Below are positions 18,516 through 27,091 of a DNA stretch of 64,000 nucleotides, one piece after another. The stretch comes from Gelidibacter pelagius. GTDB lineage: Bacteria > Bacteroidota > Bacteroidia > Flavobacteriales > Flavobacteriaceae. Position numbers and translations under genes: made by a program. The notes under the pieces are model-generated. The model did not search any database. It saw only the letters and a program-made list of their open reading frames with translations, and was not told the origin of the DNA. How positions within the stretch are numbered: the first letter of the stretch is position 1; each line of letters starts with the position of its first letter. The stretch is taken from positions 1 to 64,000 of the forward strand of contig NZ_JAGEVG010000004.1 of assembly GCF_017581925.1 (NCBI RefSeq), in the 5' to 3' direction.

Positions 18516-18905
18516 TCACAATTCTATTTGTGTGCTCACTGACCAATAATTACCAGCATAATCCAGAAAAGCACCTCTGGTATCAGATTCATCGGCTTTA
18601 CTGACTGGTCGTTCTAACAGAAGACAGTCGTTTTTAATGGCCAAATCAAAGGTTTTAAAAACATCAGGAACATAGATGTGCAACATCGCGGTAATGGCGG
18701 GATAATCTTCTGTACTATCACTGATCATCACAACGGAATCATCCAGTTGGAGCTCTATATGCATTATGGAGCCATCCTCACGATCATAGCGTCTTATTTC
18801 TTTGGCATCAAATACGATTTTTAAAAGCTCGACAAGTTTTTCTGCGTCGTCAACAATAAGATATGGCGATAAGGAATTGTAGTTTTTTGGTTTGTATGAA
18901 GACAT
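18516..18905 (-). CDS. VOC (glyoxalase/bleomycin-resistance fold) family protein
   Basis: 129 residues with the vicinal-oxygen-chelate pattern: SLSPYLIVDDAEKLVELLKIVFDAKEIRRY, then IMHIELQLDDSVVMISD, and a C-terminal GAFLDYAGNYWSV where family members often read DPFGHRW. Paired beta-alpha-beta modules normally bind a divalent metal; the histidine in IMHIEL is a candidate ligand. It belongs to the PhnB-like branch, whose substrates cannot be predicted. Single gene, flanked downstream by the YjdI-type gene and upstream by repeat-rich sequence. Confidence 0.82.
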   Translation of the reverse strand: MSSYKPKNYNSLSPYLIVDDAEKLVELLKIVFDAKEIRRYDREDGSIMHIELQLDDSVVMISDSTEDYPAITAMLHIYVPDVFKTFDLAIKNDCLLLERPVSKADESDTRGAFLDYAGNYWSVSTQIEL

Positions 18906-18908
18906 GAT

Positions 18909-19085
18909 GACGTTGAAATTGAAATTGAAAATGAAAATGAAGTTGAATTCAAAATTTAAAATGTTTTTAACTTAGAACACTGCCGGCACGTCCGTAGCAT
19001 TTGCGGAGGCGGGAACACTGAACACTGAACACTGCCCGTACCTAGCATTTTCGAGGGCCGGAACACTGCTTACTATCTATCGTCC
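18909..19085. repeat. Low-complexity and degenerate repeat spacer
   Basis: Contains a run of GAAATT/GAAAAT hexamer-like repeats (about 18909-18950) and then repeated GAACACTG units interleaved with GC-rich pieces reading CGTCCGTAGCATTTGCGG and CGTACCTAGCATTTTCG. Similar GC-rich pieces occur at 55390-55425 and 34062-34090. No gene seen. Confidence 0.7.
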
Positions 19086-19109
19086 TTACTGCCTACTGCC
19101 AACTAAATT

Positions 19110-19973
19110 CTACCATCCTCCAGAAGCACCACCACCTCCAAAGCCACCGCCACCGAATCCACCGCCGAAGCCTCCACCACCTCCAAAGCCACCACCAAAT
19201 CCGCCTCCAGAAGAGCGACCGCCTCCGCCAAAACCGCCACGTCCTAAATTGCTCAAAATTATCGCATCCCAAATACTTGGTCCCGAACCTCTATGGTTCC
19301 CAGGTCCGCCGCCACCTTTATTGTTTTTGGAAATGGAGATCATAATGATGATGAAAATGATGAAGAGAAGGAAAATAAATCCAACCGGAAACCCTTCTTC
19401 AGTGTTGCTTTGCCGTGTGCCTTGATATTCTCCGGTCATCACCTCAAAAATGGCATCAGCGCCTCTGTTGAGGCCACCGTAATAGTCATTTTGTCTAAAA
19501 TAGGGGAGGATGTCACGTTCAATGATCCGTTTGGACATGGCATCAGTTAATAAATGCTCGGTGCCATACCCTGTGTTGATGGCAATTTTACGGTCGTCTC
19601 TCGCCAATAAAATCAAAATACCATTGTCTTCTTTTTCTTGTCCAATGCCCCATTTTTGGCCCCATTGCGCACCTAGGTAATTGATGTTTTCTCCTTGTGT
19701 AGAACTAATTATAGCCACCACAATCTGTGTGGAAGTAGTATCTGAATATTTAATAAGTTTTTGTTCTAAACTATTTTTCTGGCTTTCTGATAATAAAGGA
19801 ATATATTGGTAAACACTGGTTTGTTCAGTAGTTTTGGATGGTTTATCAGGGATATTAAATTGTGAAAATCCAAATTGGACACTACATAAAATCAACAGTG
19901 AGCTAAAAAGAAAGCGTTTAAAAACGCTTTTCTTGATTGTGACTATAGATTGACTGTTGACTGAAGATTGCAT
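19110..19973 (-). CDS. TPM-domain protein with Gly-rich tail (YgcG-like)
   Basis: 287 residues: a signal-anchor or signal peptide (about 19-38, FLFSSLLILCSVQFGFSQ), a TPM domain (about 55-180, with TTSTQIVVAIISSTQGENI and ILILLARDDRKIAINTGYGTEHLL), a transmembrane helix (about 196-213) and a tail of repeated GGGFGG motifs. TPM proteins of this layout are linked to membrane-protein or photosystem quality control in other organisms; here the function is unknown. The first 15 residues look repeat-derived and the exact start is uncertain. It is 17 nt downstream of a second TPM gene, in the LemA cluster. Confidence 0.85.
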   Translation of the reverse strand: MQSSVNSQSIVTIKKSVFKRFLFSSLLILCSVQFGFSQFNIPDKPSKTTEQTSVYQYIPLLSESQKNSLEQKLIKYSDTTSTQIVVAIISSTQGENINYLGAQWGQKWGIGQEKEDNGILILLARDDRKIAINTGYGTEHLLTDAMSKRIIERDILPYFRQNDYYGGLNRGADAIFEVMTGEYQGTRQSNTEEGFPVGFIFLLFIIFIIIMISISKNNKGGGGPGNHRGSGPSIWDAIILSNLGRGGFGGGGRSSGGGFGGGFGGGGGFGGGFGGGGFGGGGASGGW

Positions 19974-19990
19974 ACTGCTTACTTAATTTA

Positions 19991-20428
19991 TTATCCTATG
20001 GAAATATCATCAGGGATTTCATTTTTGTCTCCGGTTTCCCATGGGAAATAAGTTTCCAATTGTTTTCCTGCTTTTAGAATACCATCTACTAGTCCTTGTT
20101 TGAAATGACCTCTTTTAAAATGGGCTTGCATCACATTTTTTGTGCTTTCCCAAAAATCATCCTCCACAACATTGTTAATGCCTTCATCACCAAAAATCAC
20201 AAAGGTCTTATCTTCTACAGCAACATAAATCAATACGCCATTTTGGAGTTTTGTATTGTCCATTTTGAGTAGCTGGAAAACTTCCAATGCGCGTTCATAG
20301 GGGTCCTTCTTAGAGGTCTTCTCTAGATGTACGCGTATTTCGCCAGAAGTATTCTTTTCCGAAGTCCTGATGGCTTCAATCACTTGTTGCTCTTCTGCAG
20401 CAGTTAGGAAATCTTCTATTTTAGACAT
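19991..20428 (-). CDS. TPM-domain protein, soluble
   Basis: 145 residues, a compact TPM (DUF477) domain without signal peptide or membrane helix: SGEIRVHLEKTSKKDPYERALEVFQLLKMDNTKLQNGVLIYVAVEDKTFVIFGDEGIN. It starts with an N-terminal helix (MSKIEDFLTAAEEQQVIEAIR). It lies between lemA and the larger TPM gene in the order LemA-TPM-TPM common in Bacteroidota, so the three probably act together at the inner membrane. Confidence 0.86.
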   Translation of the reverse strand: MSKIEDFLTAAEEQQVIEAIRTSEKNTSGEIRVHLEKTSKKDPYERALEVFQLLKMDNTKLQNGVLIYVAVEDKTFVIFGDEGINNVVEDDFWESTKNVMQAHFKRGHFKQGLVDGILKAGKQLETYFPWETGDKNEIPDDISIG

Positions 20429-20488
20429 TCTAATTTCTTTTTTTAAACATTTGTGCTTTGATTGAAAGCGCTAACTTATTGAGGACTA

Positions 20489-21085
20489 TTAAAAATCAAA
20501 ATCCACATCAGGGGCATTTTCTGCACCTGCATCTGCCTTATAATAACTCAAGTCATCAAAATTAAATAGGCCCGCCAAGACACTGTTGGGAAAGGTTTTG
20601 ATGTGTTTGTTATAAGGCTCAACATTTCCGTTAAAACGATCTCTCGCCACGTTGATTCTGTTTTCAGTACCTTCTAATTGCGATTGTAATTCAAGGAAGT
20701 TTTGATTCGCTTTTAATTCTGGATAACGCTCCACAGATACCAAAAGTTTAGATAGTGCACCGCTCAATCCACTTTGGGCTTGTTGAAATTGTGCCATGTT
20801 TTCTTCAGAAAGATTATTGGCGTCAATGGTTGTTGACGTTGCTTTCGCTCTTGCTTCAATAACCTCCGTTAAAGTAGTACGCTCAAAATCGGCGGCGCCT
20901 TGTACTGTTTTTACAAGATTGCCAATAAGGTCATTTCGACGTTGGTAGCTGCTTTCTACGTCACCCCAGCTTCTCGTGGCAGTTTCTTTGAGTTCCACCG
21001 CTGTGTTGTTAAAGTTTTTTCCCCAAGAGTAAAGTGCTATTGCAATTAAAGCAATGATTATTACAGGAACGAGCCATTTTTTCAT
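20489..21085 (-). CDS. lemA: LemA family protein
   Basis: 198 residues. One N-terminal membrane helix (about 3-19), then a four-helix-bundle coiled coil with the family hallmark SYQRRNDLIGNLVKTVQGAADFERTTLTEVIEARA and a C-terminal region ending VLAGLFNFDDLSYYKADAGAENAP. The predicted topology puts most of the protein outside the cytoplasm. The family has no established biochemical activity. It is 60 nt upstream of a TPM gene and 12 nt downstream of a MerR-type regulator, probably one transcript. Confidence 0.93.
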   Translation of the reverse strand: MKKWLVPVIIIALIAIALYSWGKNFNNTAVELKETATRSWGDVESSYQRRNDLIGNLVKTVQGAADFERTTLTEVIEARAKATSTTIDANNLSEENMAQFQQAQSGLSGALSKLLVSVERYPELKANQNFLELQSQLEGTENRINVARDRFNGNVEPYNKHIKTFPNSVLAGLFNFDDLSYYKADAGAENAPDVDFDF

Positions 21086-21097
21086 TTGATGTTGGTT

Positions 21098-21427
21098 TTA
21101 GAGTTGTGATTTAATTTTTATAAGTTGAGCTTTTATACCTTTTAATTTACTGATGATTTCGAAAGTGCTGAGCGCTTCTTGTTTTTGTTCCTTTAAATGA
21201 GTTTTTGCGCCTTCAAGAGTAAATCCTCTCACTTTTACTAAGTGGTATATGAATTTAAGATTTGTAATGTCTTCTGGTGTGAACTTTCGGTTGCCTTTAG
21301 CATTCTTTTTTGGCCTTAGGATATCAAATTCCTTTTCCCAAAATCGGATCAAAGATGTATTGACCTTAAATGCCTTAGCAACTTCGCCAATACCATAATA
21401 TCTTTTTTCTGGAAGATCGATCTGCAT
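21098..21427 (-). CDS. MerR family transcriptional regulator
   Basis: 109 residues: a MerR winged helix-turn-helix (about 8-76, YYGIGEVAKAFKVNTSLIRFWEKEFDIL with NRKFTPEDITNLKFIYHLV) and a short C-terminal helix without the effector-binding cysteines of metal or redox sensors. It is the short CarH-less MerR type common in flavobacteria, signal unknown. Its start is 1 nt from the stop of the M23 peptidase gene, so the two are co-transcribed and probably translationally coupled; it may control the LemA/TPM genes downstream. Confidence 0.9.
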   Translation of the reverse strand: MQIDLPEKRYYGIGEVAKAFKVNTSLIRFWEKEFDILRPKKNAKGNRKFTPEDITNLKFIYHLVKVRGFTLEGAKTHLKEQKQEALSTFEIISKLKGIKAQLIKIKSQL

Positions 21428-21428
21428 A

Positions 21429-22400
21429 TTAATCTAGGGATTGATTTTCTAGAGAAGCATGCTCCAATAATTTACTGTATTCTTCGGCCGACAAATTACC
21501 GTAATAGAAGTTGATAGGGTTGATCCGTTCGTCATCCTTGAACACTTCATAATGCAAATGTGGGGCTTCAGAACGTCCTGTGCTACCAACAAAACCAATT
21601 AAATCACCACGTTTCACTTTCTGATTTGCTCGTACATTGTATTTGTATAAATGTGCGTATAATGTGACATATCCATAGCCGTGATCAATACGGATATGGT
21701 TACCATAACCTGTTGAGGAATTATCTGCCCGTGTCACAACACCATCACCTGAAGCATAAATTGGGGTCCCTTGAGGTGCGGTAAAATCCATACCGTAATG
21801 AAACTTTCTAACTTTCGTAAACGGATCCGTTCGGTAGCCATAACCTGAGGCCATTCGGGTCATATCTTCAATGTTTATCGGCTGGATAGCTGGAATTGAT
21901 GATAGAAATTTTTCTTTATCCTCAGCTAGGACCGCTATTTCATCCAAGGATTTGGACTGGACTACAATTTGCTTTTGTAAGATGTCCATACGCCTATTGG
22001 CTTCAATGATTATTTTTGAATTATCGAAACCTTCCAAAGCCTTATAACGATTGATCCCTCCAAAACCCGCTTTACGCTGTTCTTCGGGAATAGGATTGGC
22101 TGCGAAATAAAGACGGTAAATGGAATTATCACGTTGTTCAACATTGGCCAATACTGCTTGGGCCTCGTCCATTTTCTTGTTGAGCAATTGATATTGCAAC
22201 TCCATGTGTTGGAGCTCCCTTGCTAAAGCACGCTCTTTAGGCGATTGTATGAACTGACTCGCCAAAAACACAAATAGGAAACCGAACAATGCGGAGCCTA
22301 AAATAAAGATAGAAGCATACTTAAAAGTATTCCTTTTTCTACGCTCTATTTTCTTATAAGAGAGGGTATCAGAATCGTAATAATATTTTACCTTACTCAT
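21429..22400 (-). CDS. M23 family peptidoglycan metallopeptidase
   Basis: 323 residues: cytoplasmic basic tail, one membrane helix (about 28-50), a periplasmic coiled coil (about 55-90 and 130-165) and a C-terminal LytM/M23 domain (about 185-300). The zinc ligands are intact: H201 and D205 in HYGMDFTAP, and H283 in APHLHYEVF; H250 in LYAHL is the catalytic histidine. It likely cuts peptide cross-links in peptidoglycan, as in the NlpD/EnvC-like cell-shape proteins. Divergent from alaS, with a 220-nt shared upstream region. Confidence 0.93.
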   Translation of the reverse strand: MSKVKYYYDSDTLSYKKIERRKRNTFKYASIFILGSALFGFLFVFLASQFIQSPKERALARELQHMELQYQLLNKKMDEAQAVLANVEQRDNSIYRLYFAANPIPEEQRKAGFGGINRYKALEGFDNSKIIIEANRRMDILQKQIVVQSKSLDEIAVLAEDKEKFLSSIPAIQPINIEDMTRMASGYGYRTDPFTKVRKFHYGMDFTAPQGTPIYASGDGVVTRADNSSTGYGNHIRIDHGYGYVTLYAHLYKYNVRANQKVKRGDLIGFVGSTGRSEAPHLHYEVFKDDERINPINFYYGNLSAEEYSKLLEHASLENQSLD

Positions 22401-22620
22401 TTCCTAATTTATACTATTTTTGCACAGTTAAAAAGACTGTAAAAGGTCTTTAGACATGAAGCTAACGAACAAACCTACAAAATATTTTATTTGTAAATTT
22501 AGTAAAACTAAATGATTCTCGATTAAACTAGGCCTGCGATATGCAAACTTTAAAATAAATTTGTGAAAAAATCGGTCATATTGCAGTTATAATATAAAAA
22601 TAAGACATCAATTTATCAAA

Positions 22621-25353
22621 ATGAAATCTCAAGACATACGTTCCACATTTTTAAACTTTTTTAAGGACAAACAGCATAGCATTGTACCATCTGCACCAAT
22701 GGTTTTAAAAGATGACCCTAGCTTAATGTTTGTTAATTCTGGAATGGCACCTTTTAAGGAGTATTTTTTAGGGAATGCAAAACCCAAAAACAATCGGATT
22801 GCCGATTCCCAGAAGTGCCTTCGTGTTTCAGGCAAACACAATGATTTGGAAGAGGTGGGCTATGATACCTACCATCATACTTTATTCGAAATGTTGGGCA
22901 ACTGGAGTTTTGGAGACTATTTCAAGAAAGAAGCTATTGCTTGGGCCTGGGAATTGTTGGTTGATGTGTATGGAATAGATAAAGACATCCTATATGTCAC
23001 CGTCTTTGAAGGTAGTGCCGAAGATAATTTGCCAATGGATCAGGAAGCTTATGATTTGTGGAAATCCTTTATTTCTGAAGATCGCATCTTGATGGGTAAT
23101 AAAAATGATAACTTTTGGGAAATGGGCGAGCAAGGTCCATGTGGACCATGTAGTGAAATCCATGTGGATATCCGTTCAGCAGAAGAAAAGGCAGCTATTG
23201 ATGGCAAGACCTTAGTGAATATGGATCACCCACAAGTGGTTGAAATATGGAATCTTGTGTTCATGCAATACAATAGAAAGGCCAATGGATCTTTAGAGCC
23301 ATTACCACAAAAACATATTGATACAGGCATGGGCTTTGAACGTCTATGTATGGTGTTGCAAGGTGTGCAGTCAAATTATGATACAGATGTGTTTACACCA
23401 ATTATTCGTGAGATAGAAACCATTTCAAACAAACCATATATCCCCATTGTAGGGACAAGTCGTGACTTGTCCAACAATGGTGACGTGTCCAACAATCGTG
23501 ACGTGTCCAACAATCAAGATTTGTCCAAAAATGGCACATCCAACCCAATCACAGATTCCCACCAACAGGAAGAAATTAACGTTGCCATACGCGTCATTTC
23601 CGATCACGTGCGTGCCGTCGCATTTTCTATTGCTGACGGACAGTTGCCAAGCAATACTGGAGCAGGTTATGTTATCCGCCGAATTTTAAGACGGGCCATT
23701 CGTTACAGTTTTACCTTTTTAGATCAGAAAGAGCCGTTCATTTATAGGTTAGTTGATGTACTGAGCAAGAAGATGGGCGATGCTTTTCCGGAATTGAAAT
23801 CGCAAAAACAGCTGATCGAAAACGTCATTAAAGAAGAAGAACAATCGTTTTTAAGAACTTTAGATCAAGGTTTGGTGCTTTTAAACAGAGTGGTTGAAGA
23901 ATCAAACTCGAACATTATTTCGGGTGAAAAGGTGTTTGAACTTTACGACACTTTTGGATTTCCAATTGACCTAACGGCGTTAATTCTGAGAGAGAAAGGA
24001 CTGGAACTGAATGAGGAAGGGTTTCATCTTGAAATGAAAAAGCAAAAGGACCGCTCACGTGCAGCCGGCGAAATGTCCACAGAAGATTGGACTGTTTTGA
24101 TGGAAGATGACGTGCAAGAATTTATAGGCTATGATTTTCTTGAAACCAATGTGAAAATTACACGGTACAGAAAAGTTGTTTCTAAAAAGGATGGCGAAAT
24201 GTACCAATTGGTATTCAATCTGACGCCATTTTATGCTGAAGGTGGTGGGCAAGTGGGTGATAAGGGTTATTTAACCGACAGTAACGGTGATATTGTTTAT
24301 ATTTTGGATACCAAAAGAGAAAATAATGTTGCCATTCATTTCACTAAGAACCTACCAACAGATCTCAAGGGAACTTTCAAAGCTTCAGTAGATGCAAAAC
24401 AGCGCAGACGAACTGAATCCAACCATACGGCAACGCACTTGTTGCATCAAGCCTTGCGTGAAGTGTTAGGCGAACATGTAGAGCAAAAAGGAAGTGCGGT
24501 ACATTCAAAGTATCTTCGTTTTGATTTTTCGCATTTTTCAAAAATGACACCGGAAGAATTGAGCGATGTGGAGAATTTCGTCAACGCACGTATTGATGGG
24601 AAATTAGACCTTCAGGAACAGCGCAATATTCCGATGGAGTTAGCGATTAAGGAAGGTGCCATAGCACTATTTGGAGAAAAGTATGGCGATACCGTTAGGA
24701 CGGTTCGTTATGGTAAATCGTTTGAATTATGTGGCGGTACCCATGTTAAGAACACCTCAGATATTTGGTATTTCAAACTCATTTCAGAAGGAGCTGTAGC
24801 TTCAGGAATACGTAGGATAGAGGCTATTACCAATGATGCCGTAAAAGACTACTATCAAGAGCACGATCGTGAGTTTTATAGAATCAAAGGCCTTTTGAAT
24901 AATGCTCAAGAGCCGGTCAAAGCCATTCAGAGTTTGCAATCTGAGAACGCCGAATTAAAAAAGCAAATCGAGAATTTGTTAAAAGAGAAAGCTAAAAATT
25001 TGAAAGGCGATCTTAAAAACGAATTGACTGAAGTCAACGGTGTCCAGTTTTTAGCTAAAAAAGTCGATCTAGATGCCTCAGGAATCAAAGATCTTTCATT
25101 TGAAATGGGTCAGCAATATGACAATTTGTTTTTGTTGTTTGGCGCTGAAAATGATGGAAAGGCCTTATTGTCCTGCTATATCTCTAAAGAATTGGTGGAA
25201 AGCAAAGGTTTGAATGCTGGTACTATTGTCCGCGAATTGGGTAAACATATCCAAGGCGGTGGTGGCGGACAACCATTTTTTGCAACAGCAGGGGGCAAAA
25301 ATCCGGCTGGCATTGAAAAGGCTTTGGAGGCTGTGGCGGAGTACTTGAAATAG
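22621..25353 (+). CDS. alaS: Alanyl-tRNA synthetase
   Basis: 910 residues with all domains: class II catalytic core ([42 protein letters not shown]), tRNA-recognition helices, an editing domain with the zinc residues H602 and H606 (HTATH) and C704 and H708 (CGGTH), and a C-Ala domain ending in [14 protein letters not shown]. It charges tRNA-Ala and clears mis-charged Ser/Gly. Odd feature: residues about 277-315 form an acidic/Asn-rich insertion encoded by a four-copy 18-bp tandem repeat, just before the conserved [18 protein letters not shown] helix. Its frame is intact, so the enzyme is expected to be active. Confidence 0.97.
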   Translation: MKSQDIRSTFLNFFKDKQHSIVPSAPMVLKDDPSLMFVNSGMAPFKEYFLGNAKPKNNRIADSQKCLRVSGKHNDLEEVGYDTYHHTLFEMLGNWSFGDYFKKEAIAWAWELLVDVYGIDKDILYVTVFEGSAEDNLPMDQEAYDLWKSFISEDRILMGNKNDNFWEMGEQGPCGPCSEIHVDIRSAEEKAAIDGKTLVNMDHPQVVEIWNLVFMQYNRKANGSLEPLPQKHIDTGMGFERLCMVLQGVQSNYDTDVFTPIIREIETISNKPYIPIVGTSRDLSNNGDVSNNRDVSNNQDLSKNGTSNPITDSHQQEEINVAIRVISDHVRAVAFSIADGQLPSNTGAGYVIRRILRRAIRYSFTFLDQKEPFIYRLVDVLSKKMGDAFPELKSQKQLIENVIKEEEQSFLRTLDQGLVLLNRVVEESNSNIISGEKVFELYDTFGFPIDLTALILREKGLELNEEGFHLEMKKQKDRSRAAGEMSTEDWTVLMEDDVQEFIGYDFLETNVKITRYRKVVSKKDGEMYQLVFNLTPFYAEGGGQVGDKGYLTDSNGDIVYILDTKRENNVAIHFTKNLPTDLKGTFKASVDAKQRRRTESNHTATHLLHQALREVLGEHVEQKGSAVHSKYLRFDFSHFSKMTPEELSDVENFVNARIDGKLDLQEQRNIPMELAIKEGAIALFGEKYGDTVRTVRYGKSFELCGGTHVKNTSDIWYFKLISEGAVASGIRRIEAITNDAVKDYYQEHDREFYRIKGLLNNAQEPVKAIQSLQSENAELKKQIENLLKEKAKNLKGDLKNELTEVNGVQFLAKKVDLDASGIKDLSFEMGQQYDNLFLLFGAENDGKALLSCYISKELVESKGLNAGTIVRELGKHIQGGGGGQPFFATAGGKNPAGIEKALEAVAEYLK
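23462..23533 (+). repeat. In-frame 18-bp minisatellite inside alaS
   Basis: Four tandem 18-bp units (23462, 23480, 23498, 23516), the middle two differing from the first by two bases, the last degenerate. They encode repeats of the type D-(L/V)-S-N-N-x. The first unit overlaps a perfect inverted repeat GGACAAGTC-GT-GACTTGTCC (23453-23472). Unit length is a multiple of three, so copy-number change would keep the frame. Confidence 0.9.
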
Positions 25354-25364
25354 TTTATCTCGAA

Positions 25365-25525
25365 ATGGGTTAAAGTGCCATCTCTCGCAGAGGCGTCAAT
25401 TGAATCTCTCGCAAAGTCACAGAGACGCTGAGATTAAATGGATAGTACATTAATTGGAGCTTAGATAGATAAGCTTGAAATGTTAAAAACTTAGCGCCTT
25501 CGCGCCTCTGCGGAGGGAAAATAGG
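25365..25525. repeat. Degenerate intergenic repeats after alaS
   Basis: Contains TCTCTCGCAGAGGCGTCAA, TCTCGCAAAGTCACAGAGACGC and CGCCTTCGCGCCTCTGCGGA, variants of one GC-richer motif commonly scattered in flavobacterial spacers. No gene and no clear terminator for alaS. Confidence 0.6.
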
Positions 25526-25600
25526 ATATTGTTTAAAATACGTATTTCATCGTATAGGATTAAAGACTTCAAAGGATTTTATTTGTAAAAAAGTAAGCCA

Positions 25601-26314
25601 ATGTTGTTTTCTGTTTTTATGCCAAATCGCAACAATTCGTATGTGTGGATGAATATCGTGTTTTTGGTAAGTTTCCTTCTGATGGGAAAAATCACACCCT
25701 ATGCGATCTTGTTTGGGTATTTTTTAGAAACGCTGATTATCGGAGTGTTCAATGTTTTTAAGATGGTGGCGGCATCTCGTCACGATGGCTCAGGCAAAAC
25801 CATTGGTTTTTTAGTTCTTTTTTTTATGTTCCATTACGGCATGTTTGTAGCGATTCAATCCGTTTTTGTTTTTGTGATCATCGGAATAGATGGTCAAACG
25901 TTTATCAGGGAACCGTTTTACATCATTGAAAATTATCGTGGGATACTGGCTCTGGAAGGCATGGCTTATGTGCTTCCTATTTTAATAGGAACACAGTTGA
26001 TGAAATTTATTTTTGATTTTATGCTGCCAAAAAAACATCTTGAGTTTGCTGCTTACGAAATGATGTATAAACCTTATGTCCGAATAGTGATTCAACAATT
26101 TGCCGTCATAATTGCTTTCTTTTTCTTTATAATATTTTCCGACGCAGCACGCACAGCAGCGCTTTTACTTATTTTTTTCAAATCGCTTATCGATTTCAGT
26201 CTATCTGCCATTCGGGAAGACACCAAAGTTCTCGATTACCTTGTTGAGAAACTTTATGATGGCAAAACATCCAAGAATTTATTAAGAAAACAGCTTTTAT
26301 TGTTTTCGGAATAG
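25601..26314 (+). CDS. DUF6498-like integral membrane protein
   Basis: 237 residues with about six hydrophobic segments (roughly 15-33, 38-57, 68-95, 115-135, 160-182, 183-203), so an inner-membrane protein. The pattern GYFLETLIIGVFNVFKMV and FFMFHYGMF matches the family I know as DUF6498; no catalytic residues are recognisable. The function is unknown. It stands alone, 247 nt after alaS, with repeat-rich spacers on both sides. The ATG at 25601 is used; another at 25619 (MPNRNNSYVW) is also possible. Confidence 0.7.
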   Translation: MLFSVFMPNRNNSYVWMNIVFLVSFLLMGKITPYAILFGYFLETLIIGVFNVFKMVAASRHDGSGKTIGFLVLFFMFHYGMFVAIQSVFVFVIIGIDGQTFIREPFYIIENYRGILALEGMAYVLPILIGTQLMKFIFDFMLPKKHLEFAAYEMMYKPYVRIVIQQFAVIIAFFFFIIFSDAARTAALLLIFFKSLIDFSLSAIREDTKVLDYLVEKLYDGKTSKNLLRKQLLLFSE

Positions 26315-26579
26315 AATTGAATTCCAAATTCCGAGTTCCAACTTCCAAGTTCCAAGTTCCAAATTCTGGACCTGATCAAACTTCAGCGTTCGATATTCAA
26401 GCTTCAGTATTCGATATTCAAAAATCAAAAATCAATCGTTGAATGAAAACCTAATCCCTCATCCCTAATCCCTATTCCCAACGCTCATCCTTCCCCAAAA
26501 TATACGACATATGCCGTATTGTTTCCCCTTCTCTTAAATTGCAATTTTGGAATATTATAAACCCCTTAACATTTCAACA

Positions 26580-27089
26580 ATGAAAAATTTAAAAAAACTA
26601 CTGTTATTAACAATTGTCTTCGCAAGTTTAATTTCCTGTTCAAAGGACGATGATGGCGGCGATGGTGGCGATGCTGCGTCAGGCATTATAAAAGCTAAAG
26701 TAGATGGTGCACAATTTTCATCTATGGAAATCACCTCCTTTGCCTCAAAAACTTCAGGTGGCGGACAAAATACGTTGGCACTCCAGGGAAATACAGCCTC
26801 TCAAGGAATTAGCATGACTATTTTTGGTTATGAAGGTGTGGGAACTTATGAGTTGAAAGACTCCAATGTGTTCATCACTGCCACTTATATTGAACCCAAA
26901 GTTTCCGATCCTACCAATTCTCCCACTTGGACTGCACCATACCAAGACTTTGGGGTTGTTGGTGAAATAAAAATTTCAGAAGAAACAAGTACCCATATCA
27001 TTGGTACTTTCATATTTAAAGCAAAGAGTACTAGTAATGGCAGTATGAAAAATATTACAGACGGTTCCTTTAATCTTAAAAAACAATAA
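26580..27089 (+). CDS. Lipoprotein with surface-export signal, DUF6252-like
   Basis: 169 residues from the ATG at 26580; the in-frame ATG at 26547 would add 11 residues before the signal peptide and is less likely. The lipobox is LISC, and the residues after the cysteine (SKDDDGGDGG) match the acidic lipoprotein export signal that sends Bacteroidota lipoproteins to the cell surface. The mature part is a beta-rich domain (IIKAKVDGAQFSSMEITSFAS, ending TDGSFNLKK) resembling DUF6252. Only 2 nt separate it from the beta-propeller gene, so the two are probably made together. Confidence 0.8.
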   Translation: MKNLKKLLLLTIVFASLISCSKDDDGGDGGDAASGIIKAKVDGAQFSSMEITSFASKTSGGGQNTLALQGNTASQGISMTIFGYEGVGTYELKDSNVFITATYIEPKVSDPTNSPTWTAPYQDFGVVGEIKISEETSTHIIGTFIFKAKSTSNGSMKNITDGSFNLKKQ

Positions 27090-27091
27090 AC

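Noticed and set aside
22401-22620. T-box or riboswitch upstream of alaS
   Set aside because: Only small A/T palindromes such as TTTAGT-AAA-ACTAAA are seen; no T-box sequence or specifier loop can be recognised.
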